Of a stretch of 64,000 nt of DNA, positions 8,042 through 14,448 are shown piece by piece. Every line of letters begins with the position of its first letter. Position 1 is the first letter of the stretch. Location of the stretch: the NCBI GenBank assembly GCA_017614315.1, contig JAGACA010000001.1:1-64000 (forward strand). Direction: 5' to 3'. The notes beneath the pieces were generated by a model. The model made no database searches and had not been told where the DNA came from. It worked only from the letters and a program-made list of their open reading frames with translations. Source of the DNA: Clostridia bacterium. Its GTDB lineage: Bacteria; Bacillota; Clostridia; Christensenellales; CAG-138. The position numbers and the translations under genes are program-made.

Positions 8042-8174
8042 CCGCTTGTTATGGGAATCGAAGGGAACCGGCGTCCGTCCGGCGGACGAATCAGACGACG
8101 GGGATCGAACGCGGCCGGTCTCCGCCCGTCCCATATTTTCATGTATTCTTTTTCCTGTTTTTGGTCAAAAGCTA

Positions 8175-8203
8175 TTGACAAAAATGCTCAAATTTCCGAT
8201 AAT
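8175..8203 (+). promoter_or_regulatory. Promoter of the Cys/His membrane protein and DUF937 gene
   Basis: TTGACA (8175-8180), 17-base spacer and GATAAT (8198-8203); an overlapping TATAAT at 8203-8208 would need a 22-base spacer. It reads into the gene at 8247, whose ATG follows a GGAGAGG site. Confidence 0.65.
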
Positions 8204-8246
8204 ATAATCGGCAGACAGCCGAATCATTTTTTAGGAGAGGAAAAAC

Positions 8247-9056
8247 ATGGCACAGAAAATAATCCGTTCCGACGGGACCGAGGCCAAGGCCGAAGCGCCG
8301 GCAAAGGCCGCCGAGAAAAAGCCCGCAGAAGTCAAGAAAAAGACTCAGAACGTCGTCGAAGCCAAGCCCGTCAAGGGCAGCGCGACCGGTTACCGCGTAG
8401 GCGCATGGGTACTCTGGGTACTCGCCATCGTCTGCGAAGTGTTCGCGATAATGGCTCTTTTGAAGAACTTCGTTATCCGCTTCACGGCAAACGGCAACAC
8501 CAACATGATGATCACGATGATCATATTCATCGTCCTCGACCTTATATTCGCGGTCATCGCGGCGCAGCTGTGGAAGAAGGCCAACCACATCGATCCGCCC
8601 AGCGAGAAGAACAAATTCGTATTCTATCTCGTCAGCGAGCTCGGCGTGATAATGGCGTGCGTGTGCTTCCTTCCCCTTATCATACTGCTTCTCACCAACA
8701 AGAAGATCGACAAGAAATCCAAGCTGATCGTCGCGATCGTGGCCATCGCCGCGCTTCTGATCACCGGCTTTGCCTCCGCGGACTATAACCCCATCTCCGC
8801 CGAGGAAAAGGCCGAGGCCGAGCAGACCTTCACCGGCGACGTCTACTGGACGCCCTTCGGTCACAAGTATCACATCGATCTCGACTGCAACGCGATCGTG
8901 AACTCCAGCACGGTCTATCAGGGCTCCGTCACCGAGGCCATCGAATCCGGCCGCACCTCCATCTGCTCCTTCTGCGCTCACCGTCATGAGGGCGAATTCG
9001 ACTTCGACAAGCTGAACGTCGAGCCCGCGCTCGAGGAGCTCCCGTCCGGAGAATAA
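8247..9056 (+). CDS. Multipass membrane protein with C-terminal Cys/His putative metal site
   Basis: The protein has 269 residues. A lysine/alanine-rich cytoplasmic leader of about 45 residues is followed by four membrane segments (roughly 50-70, 85-110, 130-150, 158-175) and a C-terminal domain of about 70 residues. That domain contains KYHIDLDCNAI and, about 20 residues later, SICSFCAHRH, an H-x4-C...CxxC arrangement like the small Cys-rich tails of secreted nucleases and other Firmicutes surface proteins, which probably binds metal. Function is unknown. The DUF937 gene starts 10 bases downstream and is probably cotranscribed. Confidence 0.7.
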   Translation: MAQKIIRSDGTEAKAEAPAKAAEKKPAEVKKKTQNVVEAKPVKGSATGYRVGAWVLWVLAIVCEVFAIMALLKNFVIRFTANGNTNMMITMIIFIVLDLIFAVIAAQLWKKANHIDPPSEKNKFVFYLVSELGVIMACVCFLPLIILLLTNKKIDKKSKLIVAIVAIAALLITGFASADYNPISAEEKAEAEQTFTGDVYWTPFGHKYHIDLDCNAIVNSSTVYQGSVTEAIESGRTSICSFCAHRHEGEFDFDKLNVEPALEELPSGE

Positions 9057-9066
9057 GGAGGCTCGC

Positions 9067-9651
9067 ATGGCTTTTGATATGAACTCCATCGGCGAGCTTC
9101 TCGCCCAGGGCGGCACTTCCGCCATCGGCAAGCGCGTCAAGCTCAAGCAGAGCGACGTTGCGCAGGTGCTCTCCGCAGGCGTTCCCGCTATGATCGCCGG
9201 CATGAAGAAAAACGCCTCCACGTCGGGCGGAGCGGCCTCCCTTAGCCGCGCGCTCACCGATCACAGCAAGGACAGCACGAAGGACGTCGGCGCGTTCCTC
9301 AAGAACGCCGACCTGAGCGACGGCAAGAAGATACTCGGTCACGTGTTCGGAGACAATCTGGACGGCGTACTGAAGTCTATCTCCGCCAATACCGGCGTGA
9401 CCAAGGGCAAGACGACCAGCATCCTCGCGCTCGTCGCCCCCCTCCTTCTCTCCTGCCTCGGCAGTCAGCAGCAGACCCAGCAGCAGAACGCCGGCTTCAG
9501 CCTCACCGGGCTTCTCGGCGGACTTCTCGGCGGCGGTCAGCAGCAGAGCACGAGCCTTCTGGGAGGACTTCTCGGCGGCGCCGCAGCATCCGAGCCCGAG
9601 GACTCCAACGAGGGCGGACTGCTCGACAGCATACTGAATATTTTCAGGTAA
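9067..9651 (+). CDS. DUF937 domain protein
   Basis: This 194-residue protein has a DUF937 body. The N-terminal part (1-60) has an SIGELLAQGG-type helix and VPAMIAGMKKNA; the middle carries DGKKILGHVFGDN, a family hallmark; the C-terminal third is low complexity, with repeated LLGGLLGG and glutamine runs. DUF937 proteins have no settled biochemical function that I can state. It is preceded by GGAGG and follows the membrane protein by 10 bases, so the two form an operon closed by the hairpin at 9672-9710. Confidence 0.85.
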   Translation: MAFDMNSIGELLAQGGTSAIGKRVKLKQSDVAQVLSAGVPAMIAGMKKNASTSGGAASLSRALTDHSKDSTKDVGAFLKNADLSDGKKILGHVFGDNLDGVLKSISANTGVTKGKTTSILALVAPLLLSCLGSQQQTQQQNAGFSLTGLLGGLLGGGQQQSTSLLGGLLGGAAASEPEDSNEGGLLDSILNIFR

Positions 9652-9671
9652 AAAGACAGACGATAAAACGC

Positions 9672-9710
9672 AAACAAGACTCCCCGTTTTCCGGCGGGGA
9701 GTCTTGTTTT
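9672..9710. terminator. Bidirectional intrinsic terminator
   Basis: AAACAAGACTCCCCG pairs with CGGGGAGTCTTGTTT across an 8-base loop, giving a 15-base stem flanked by A and T runs. It separates the rightward DUF937 gene from the leftward zinc-ribbon gene. Confidence 0.88.
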
Positions 9711-9730
9711 CAAGAATTCGGTATCTCCGA

Positions 9731-10006
9731 TCAGCTGTTCCTTCTCTTTTCGAAGCAGGCGCTGCAATATACGGGACGGTCGTTCCTGGGCTCAAAGGGG
9801 ATCTTGGTGGGCGCGCCGCACTCTGCGCATACGGCGTCGTACATCACGCGTTCGCCGCGGGCGGCGTTCTTGCGATTCTGTCTGCAGGCTTTGCAGCGGG
9901 TCGGCTCGTTCCTGAAGCCCTTCTCGGCGTAGAATTCCTGTTCACCGGCGGTGAATACGAACTCAGCGCCGCAGTCCTTGCAAACAAGTACCTTGTCTTC
10001 AAACAT
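9731..10006 (-). CDS. Zinc-ribbon protein
   Basis: This encodes 91 residues with four CxxC pairs: CKDCGAEF, CKACRQNR, CAECGAPT and CSACFEKR. They should form two zinc ribbons joined by a basic linker. It matches the small Firmicutes zinc-ribbon family (probable zf-trcl plus a CxxC-CxxC tail). Its role is not known; RNA or protein binding is a reasonable guess. The ATG at 10006 follows an AGAGG/TTTTTTAGAG leader. The striking feature is upstream: a highly structured RNA of about 230 nt driven by its own strong promoter appears to form the 5' leader of this gene. Confidence 0.82.
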   Translation of the reverse strand: MFEDKVLVCKDCGAEFVFTAGEQEFYAEKGFRNEPTRCKACRQNRKNAARGERVMYDAVCAECGAPTKIPFEPRNDRPVYCSACFEKRRNS

Positions 10007-10033
10007 CTCTAAAAAACCTCTTGCTTATTTTTT

Positions 10034-10262
10034 CGGCATGCCGGAACGGCTGACCTGGTCTTTGACCCCACACTCGCCTGTTGACGCTGTCGCTACCCGG
10101 GGATGCCCCTCTCACTACACACGTTCTCCGCCTGCGGTCGCCCGCGCGGACAGGACTTACTTCTAAACCGCACCATGCTCACGGAGGCTTTGCCCCGCTT
10201 ACGTGGATCGCTTCGCCTGCGACTGGCATCGACTTTCAACCACAGACCCGCTCCTATGCCGG
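10034..10262 (-). ncRNA. Structured RNA leader or small RNA of unknown family
   Basis: The leftward transcript predicted from the promoter at 10268-10296 folds into many local hairpins. There are GGTC-AAA-GACC (10057-10067), a GGGG/CCCC stem (10099-10109), and GCGG-GCGA-CCGC with a GNRA loop (10134-10145) inside an outer TCCGC/GCGGA stem (10127-10150). The ends close with CGGCAT/ATGCCG (10256-10261 with 10034-10039). I see no start codon with a ribosome site, and no signature of 6S, SRP, RNase P or tmRNA. There is no U-tract terminator, so it probably reads into the zinc-ribbon gene 28 bases on. It may belong to a known Clostridia RNA family such as raiA; I cannot test that. Confidence 0.65.
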
Positions 10263-10267
10263 TATCC

Positions 10268-10296
10268 ATTATAAACCAGCTGCAAATCTTTTTCAA
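10268..10296 (-). promoter_or_regulatory. Strong promoter of the structured RNA
   Basis: Reading leftward: TTGAAA (10291-10296), exactly 17 bases, TATAAT (10268-10273). The start point near 10261 coincides with the closing helix of the RNA. Confidence 0.8.
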
Positions 10297-10338
10297 GTCT
10301 TTTTTGCCGACGCAGAAAATATAATACTTACTTTTTGT

Positions 10339-10620
10339 CTATCTTAAAAACGCGATCCAAACGGCGATCAGCGCGCCGTCCAGTATCATCAGAACGGGAA
10401 GCCCCAGCATGAATTTCGCGTGCTTCGTCTTATGCCTTATTATGAGCATCGTCGCGAACATGGCGAAGCTGCCGAAGCACGCGCCGATCAGCATAAGCGT
10501 CCGTTCGGGTATGCGCCTGTCCCCCGCCTTCGCCGCGAGCTTGTCCCTTACGGTCAGCGCGGAGGCGACGAGGCTCATGAACAGTATGAAAGCTGCTGCT
10601 ATCCAGTCTCCGGTCTTCAT
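10339..10620 (-). CDS. DUF1294 family small membrane protein
   Basis: This encodes about 93 residues with three predicted membrane segments (about 7-25, 43-60, 70-90). The conserved DUF1294 core RRIPERTLMLIG followed by RHKTKHAKFMLGLP is clear. The family's function is unknown. I use the ATG at 10620; a TTG at 10656 would add 12 residues without hydrophobic or conserved character. No strong ribosome binding site is visible for either. It is the last host gene before the phage-derived locus and points away from it. Confidence 0.8.
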   Translation of the reverse strand: MKTGDWIAAAFILFMSLVASALTVRDKLAAKAGDRRIPERTLMLIGACFGSFAMFATMLIIRHKTKHAKFMLGLPVLMILDGALIAVWIAFLR

Positions 10621-10710
10621 ATCGAGTATTTTAACCGCATTCGCGGGCGATGTCAATCCCGCAAAACCGTCACTTGTTGAGAGAATTTTTTGAAATCGTT
10701 CTCTTATCCG

Positions 10711-10739
10711 TTGACTTATTCGAACACATGTGCTATAAT
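10711..10739 (+). promoter_or_regulatory. Promoter of the phage-derived locus with SOS-box-like operator
   Basis: TTGACT (10711-10716), 17-base spacer and TATAAT (10734-10739) form a strong promoter. The string CGAACACATGTGCT at 10721-10734 fits the Gram-positive LexA consensus CGAACRNRYGTTYC at 12 of 14 positions and lies between -35 and -10, where LexA would block polymerase. DNA-damage induction is therefore plausible but is inferred from one site. Confidence 0.6.
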
Positions 10740-10749
10740 AGTAATAGAG

Positions 10750-10813
10750 ACAAGCGTTGACGATGCCGTTTTTCCCGATCCCCCCGCGGGATGGGAAAGC
10801 GGCAGGCGCTTGT
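10750..10813 (+). promoter_or_regulatory. Long 5' leader hairpin with terminator-like tail
   Basis: ACAAGCG at 10750 pairs with CGCTTGT at 10807-10813. Inside it, GCCG-TTTTTCCCGATCCC pairs with GGGAT-GGGAAA-GCGGC. A U-rich tract (TTCTTTTATTATTTT) follows directly. It begins a few bases after the predicted start point and ends about 30 bases before the first phage gene. It could attenuate transcription or, like some phage leader elements, act in antitermination or mRNA protection. Confidence 0.55.
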
Positions 10814-10843
10814 TTCTTTTATTATTTTCAGAAGGAGAGAAAG

Positions 10844-11221
10844 ATGTCAAAAAACAGTTTCAACGAGTTGCTTGCGGGGCTTGAGGCAGAGCTCAAGCCC
10901 GGAGCGGACGGCGAAGAGCGCGTCTCCGTTTCCCCCGCCGAGAGGCTGGGAAGAGCTATGCTCGACCGTTTCGGGACGGCAGAAGGCATGAGCGAAAGCG
11001 AGCTCGTCGACGCGATCCTCGGCGAGTGGAACGCGCGGAAAGAGCCCTCCGGCATGCCGGCGGAGCCGTTCGAGCCCGTTCCCAAGCTTCCCGTACCCAT
11101 GAAAGCCGGCGTTAACACGCCGCAGCCCGCCGACTACGCGGATATGCCCGCGAAACAGTTCAACGAGCTCAAGAAGCTCCTCAAAAAGGCCGCCCTTGAC
11201 GGCAAAAGAATGAAGATCTGA
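10844..11221 (+). CDS. Putative scaffold-like protein upstream of the capsid gene
   Basis: This 125-residue hydrophilic protein has no recognisable enzymatic motif. It is acidic and helix-prone in the first two thirds, has a proline-rich middle, and ends in a basic amphipathic stretch (FNELKKLLKKAALDGKRMK). It lies 16 bases before the major capsid gene. Position, size and a basic C-terminal helix resemble head scaffolding proteins, whose tails bind coat protein; this is inference only. I start at the ATG at 10844, seven bases after AAGGAG; a longer frame runs back into the leader hairpin. Confidence 0.6.
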   Translation: MSKNSFNELLAGLEAELKPGADGEERVSVSPAERLGRAMLDRFGTAEGMSESELVDAILGEWNARKEPSGMPAEPFEPVPKLPVPMKAGVNTPQPADYADMPAKQFNELKKLLKKAALDGKRMKI

Positions 11222-11237
11222 AGAAAGGAAAAAACAC

Positions 11238-12443
11238 ATGCCCAACAACACAAACACCATAAGCTCGCTCACTTCCGGGCGATTCAATCCCACCTATTAC
11301 GACCGCCAGCTCCTCGAGAGCGCAAAGACGAAGCTCGTTCACGCCGAGTTCGGCCAGAAGCGTTCCGTCCCGAGGAACAACGGCAACAAGGTCAATTTCA
11401 GGCGCTGGAACCTCTTTGATCCCAACGCCGCGCTCTCCGGCCTTACCGAGGGCGAGACCCCGACCGGCCAGATGCTCTCCCAGACCGATATCGAAGCGAC
11501 GGTAAAGCAGTACGGCGCGTACGTCGAGGTGACCGACCTTCTCGACCTCACCGCCTACGACAGCGTCATAAACGATTCCGCGGAGCTCTTGGGCGAGCAG
11601 ATCGGCACCGTGCTCGAGTGGGTCACCAGGGACGCCATGTGCGCCACGACCAACGTGCAGTATGCCGGCGGAGCCATTGACCGCAAGTCGCTCGATCCGA
11701 CCAAGAAGCTGACCGTGGAAGAGATCAGGAAGGCCGTCCGCACCCTTAAGAAGAACAAGGCTCGCCCCTTTGCGGAGGACGGACGCGCGCCGCATTTCGT
11801 GTGTATCTGCTCCCCCGAGGCGACCTACGACCTGCAGAACGACGAGAACTGGAAGAACGTTTCCGCGTATTCCAACGCCGAAGCGATCTATTCCGGCGAG
11901 ATCGGCCGCCTTTACGGCGTCGTGTTCGTCGAGAGCACCGAGGCGAAGGTATATGAGCAGAGCGTTCACAACGCGGTCAAAGCCGACACCTCGAGCTCCG
12001 CGAGCTTCGTTCTGAAGAACGCTCCGACCGCGGCGGAGAAGGCGTATCTTTCCGCCGGCGGCGGCAAGATCAGGATCGGCTCGACCGAGTACACGCTCGC
12101 CTCCTCTGGCTCATTCGATCCCGACACGAACACCGTCACCCTGTCCGCAGCCGCTTCCCTTTCCGCGAACGCGGCCGTCTATTCCGAGGACGCCGGCGCG
12201 GTGGACGCTTCCACCAAGAAGGCGCTCCCCGTGCACGCGACGCTCGTTTTCGGCAGGGACGCCTACGGCGTCATCGACGTTGACGGCAAGGGCGCCGTTC
12301 AGCTCATCATCAAGCCCCACGGCTCCGGCGGCACCGCGGATCCCCTCGATCAGCGCGCGACCGTCGGCGCGAAGGCCTGCGCCTACGCCGCCGTGATACT
12401 GAACGACCTCTGGCTCGTCAAGATCGAGCACACCGTCTCCTGA
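11238..12443 (+). CDS. Phage major capsid protein, N4-gp56 family
   Basis: This 401-residue protein is the shell-forming coat protein. It matches the N4-gp56 family from end to end: an N-terminal arm with TYYDRQLLESAK, RSVPRNNGNKVNFRRW, TEGETPTG, QYGAYVEVTDLLDLTAYD, the ELLGEQIG helix, GEIGRLYGVVFVE, and the C-terminal FGRDAYGVIDVDGKG with GTADPLDQRATVG. Residues about 255-335 are a serine/alanine-rich insertion between the last two conserved blocks. The reading frame is intact with AAGGAAA before the ATG. This is the firmest evidence that the locus descends from a tailed phage. Confidence 0.95.
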   Translation: MPNNTNTISSLTSGRFNPTYYDRQLLESAKTKLVHAEFGQKRSVPRNNGNKVNFRRWNLFDPNAALSGLTEGETPTGQMLSQTDIEATVKQYGAYVEVTDLLDLTAYDSVINDSAELLGEQIGTVLEWVTRDAMCATTNVQYAGGAIDRKSLDPTKKLTVEEIRKAVRTLKKNKARPFAEDGRAPHFVCICSPEATYDLQNDENWKNVSAYSNAEAIYSGEIGRLYGVVFVESTEAKVYEQSVHNAVKADTSSSASFVLKNAPTAAEKAYLSAGGGKIRIGSTEYTLASSGSFDPDTNTVTLSAAASLSANAAVYSEDAGAVDASTKKALPVHATLVFGRDAYGVIDVDGKGAVQLIIKPHGSGGTADPLDQRATVGAKACAYAAVILNDLWLVKIEHTVS

Positions 12444-12463
12444 AAGAGGGAGGCGGACAGCTG

Positions 12464-13477
12464 ATGAAACGATTCAAGGATATAGTCCGCTCCGCCTTAA
12501 AGCCGCGCGAAACGAGCATTGACGTTCCCAAGGACGAACGCCCGGGAGACCCCCTCCCGGGCGCGGAAGCCCCGAGCGAGGACCGCGCGGAGAGCGCTTC
12601 CGACACGGGCAGCGCGTCCGCGGCGGAAGCCGCGAAGCCTGCCGCCGAAGTCCCTGCCGAAAACAACGGCTCCGGATCGGCGGGAGCCGCGGACAGCGGA
12701 TATGATCTCGACAGCGGCTTTTCGGAGTTCTATGACAGGCTCATTAAAAAGCTCGGCTCCTACGGGATCACGGGGATTCCGGGCTTTGACGAGCTTTACG
12801 GCCTGATCGAGAGCTTTCTGCGCCCCGCGATCGACGCCGCTGTCGCCGAAAGGAACCGCGCGGGCAGAGAAAACCTTGCTGAGCTCGACGCGGACGCTTA
12901 CGCGCGCGGTATGGGCGGTTCGAGCTATCTTTCGTCCGTCAAGTCGCGCGAGCTCGACGCCGCCGCGAGCGACGTCATGGCGCTTGAGGGCAAGTATACC
13001 CGGGCGGTCGGCGAGTATCTTTACAAGGCGCTGTCCGAGATGCAGAAGCTCGAGGCGGATATGTCAAAGCTCAGGCTGACGCTCTCCTCCTCCGGCCGCG
13101 GAGGCTCCGGGAGCGGAAGCTCCTCCTCCGGAGCCGACGCCCGCGTCAACGCGGAGCTCGGCTACGTCCCCTACGGACACGACAAGCACGGGGCGTATTT
13201 CGACGGAGTGTGGTACGAGGGCGATTTCAGCTATTTCGAAAAGAGCTACACCTATTCGGACTACGCTAAATACCTCGAAGGGCTTTCCCCTTCCGAGCGG
13301 TATCTTTTCTTTACGGGCAGCTCTGAAGAGTGGCGCAGGAAACGCTGGCAGGTGCAGTATAACCTGCCGCAGGTGGATTATCTCGAGCTCATGGCGCGGT
13401 TCATGCGCACCGGGGTCCCGGGAGGCGACTCCAATAACGGGAGCGGAGGTATGAGATGGTCGAAAACACTCAACTGA
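12464..13477 (+). CDS. Uncharacterised virion-like protein
   Basis: The protein has 337 residues and I do not recognise a family. Residues 1-85 are disordered, rich in Ala, Glu, Ser and Pro. Residues 90-210 are helical, with coiled-coil potential around EYLYKALSEMQKLEADMSKL. A Ser/Gly linker follows near 210-225, then an aromatic C-terminal domain with GYVPYGHDKHGAYFDGVWYEG and many Tyr and Trp. Its place between the capsid and the fibre genes suggests a head-tail connector, neck or tail-assembly role. It overlaps the next gene by 22 bases, so translation is coupled. Confidence 0.6.
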   Translation: MKRFKDIVRSALKPRETSIDVPKDERPGDPLPGAEAPSEDRAESASDTGSASAAEAAKPAAEVPAENNGSGSAGAADSGYDLDSGFSEFYDRLIKKLGSYGITGIPGFDELYGLIESFLRPAIDAAVAERNRAGRENLAELDADAYARGMGGSSYLSSVKSRELDAAASDVMALEGKYTRAVGEYLYKALSEMQKLEADMSKLRLTLSSSGRGGSGSGSSSSGADARVNAELGYVPYGHDKHGAYFDGVWYEGDFSYFEKSYTYSDYAKYLEGLSPSERYLFFTGSSEEWRRKRWQVQYNLPQVDYLELMARFMRTGVPGGDSNNGSGGMRWSKTLN

Positions 13478-14448
13478 AGAGGTTCGAAGCGAATATAGAC
13501 GTTAAAAAGACCGTCGCCATCCGTCCGTTCAGCGTGACCGACGGCGATACCGGAAACCTGCTGGTCCTGAACGTATATGACGGTCAGACGTCCGTCGACC
13601 TGTCCGGCTGTTTCGTGAACATGGTGTTCATACACAAGCGCGGGATCTCCGCGCAGGATTCGGACGACGGAAGCATTTCCGTGCTGGGGAACTCGGTCAC
13701 GGCAAGGCTCGATCCCGCCTCGTTCTCCCCCGGTCTTGTCGAGTGCGAGCTCCAGATCTATTCTGGAGCGGCGAATGAAACTCTGATAACCTCGGCAAGA
13801 TTCAGCTTCATATGCCGGAACGCCATTCTGAACGGCGACTCGATCGTTTCGCTCACGCAGTTTCCCGTACTGACAAGGCTCATAGGCTCCGTCGCCTCGG
13901 CAGAGGAGGCGCGATTGAGCGCGGAGACCGCGAGAGCGGCGGCCGAAGCCTTAAGGGCGGCCGCGGAGACGTCAAGAGCCTCGGCCGAGGCCGCAAGATC
14001 GGCCGCAGAGACCTCGAGAGCTTTCGCGGAAGCGGACAGATCGACCGCCGAAACGGCAAGGACGGCTGCCGAAGCTTTTCGAGCGTCCGCCGAGACCTCA
14101 AGAGCAGACGCGGAGAGCGCGAGATCGTCCGCCGAGACGGCAAGGGTCTCCGCCGAAGCTTTACGAGCGTCCGCCGAGACATTAAGAGCGAGCGCCGAGG
14201 TCTCAAGAGCGAACGCCGAGACTTTAAGAGCGGGCGCGGAGACCGCAAGAGCTGCCGCATCGTCTGCCGCCGTTTCTTCCGCAAACGCCGCCGCAGCTTC
14301 CGCAAACGCCGCCGCCGCGCTTATCGGCGAAGGCATGGACGGGATCGTCTGGAAGGACACGGATGAATCAAAGCGGTATCTTGTAAAGCTCCGTGTCGTG
14401 AACGGAAAGCCCGTCATGCTGTACACAGAAATGGAGGATAACACATGA
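13456..14448 (+). CDS. BppU-like baseplate/fibre protein with long heptad coiled coil
   Basis: This 330-residue protein has an N-terminal beta domain (about 1-130) resembling the BppU/DUF2479 attachment domain, with FEANIDVKKTVAIRPF and a later VECELQIYSG. Residues about 150-275 are roughly 16 consecutive seven-residue units of the form AETxRAS/AEAxRAA, a trimeric coiled-coil fibre shaft. A short C-terminal head (about 295-330) contains KDTDESKRYLVKLRVVNGKP, as in many phage fibre tips. GGAGG lies six bases before the ATG. It would join the particle to a distal receptor-binding protein. Its stop overlaps the next start by 4 bases. Confidence 0.8.
   Translation: MVENTQLKRFEANIDVKKTVAIRPFSVTDGDTGNLLVLNVYDGQTSVDLSGCFVNMVFIHKRGISAQDSDDGSISVLGNSVTARLDPASFSPGLVECELQIYSGAANETLITSARFSFICRNAILNGDSIVSLTQFPVLTRLIGSVASAEEARLSAETARAAAEALRAAAETSRASAEAARSAAETSRAFAEADRSTAETARTAAEAFRASAETSRADAESARSSAETARVSAEALRASAETLRASAEVSRANAETLRAGAETARAAASSAAVSSANAAAASANAAAALIGEGMDGIVWKDTDESKRYLVKLRVVNGKPVMLYTEMEDNT
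13905..14265 (+). repeat. 21-base tandem repeat region encoding heptads
   Basis: About 16 degenerate 21-base units encode the coiled-coil shaft of the fibre. The repeats also keep other reading frames open on both strands, which explains long but spurious antisense ORFs. Unit gain or loss by recombination would stay in frame and change shaft length. Confidence 0.8.

Noticed and set aside
7871-8788. 305-codon plus-strand ORF starting before the Cys/His membrane protein
   Set aside because: It runs through repeat copy B and the promoter, then overlaps the real gene in another frame with an Arg/His-rich, low-information product.
10007-10338. SRP RNA, 6S RNA, RNase P RNA or tmRNA as identity of the structured leader
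   Set aside because: The GGAAGGAAGCAGCC-type SRP loop, RNase P GAGGAAAGUCC core and tmRNA tag/T arm are not found, and the fold is not the long 6S rod.
13758-14444. 228-codon antisense ORF with alanine/serine heptads
   Set aside because: It is the mirror of the fibre gene's 21-base repeats; it has no ribosome binding site or promoter and mirrors the sense periodicity.
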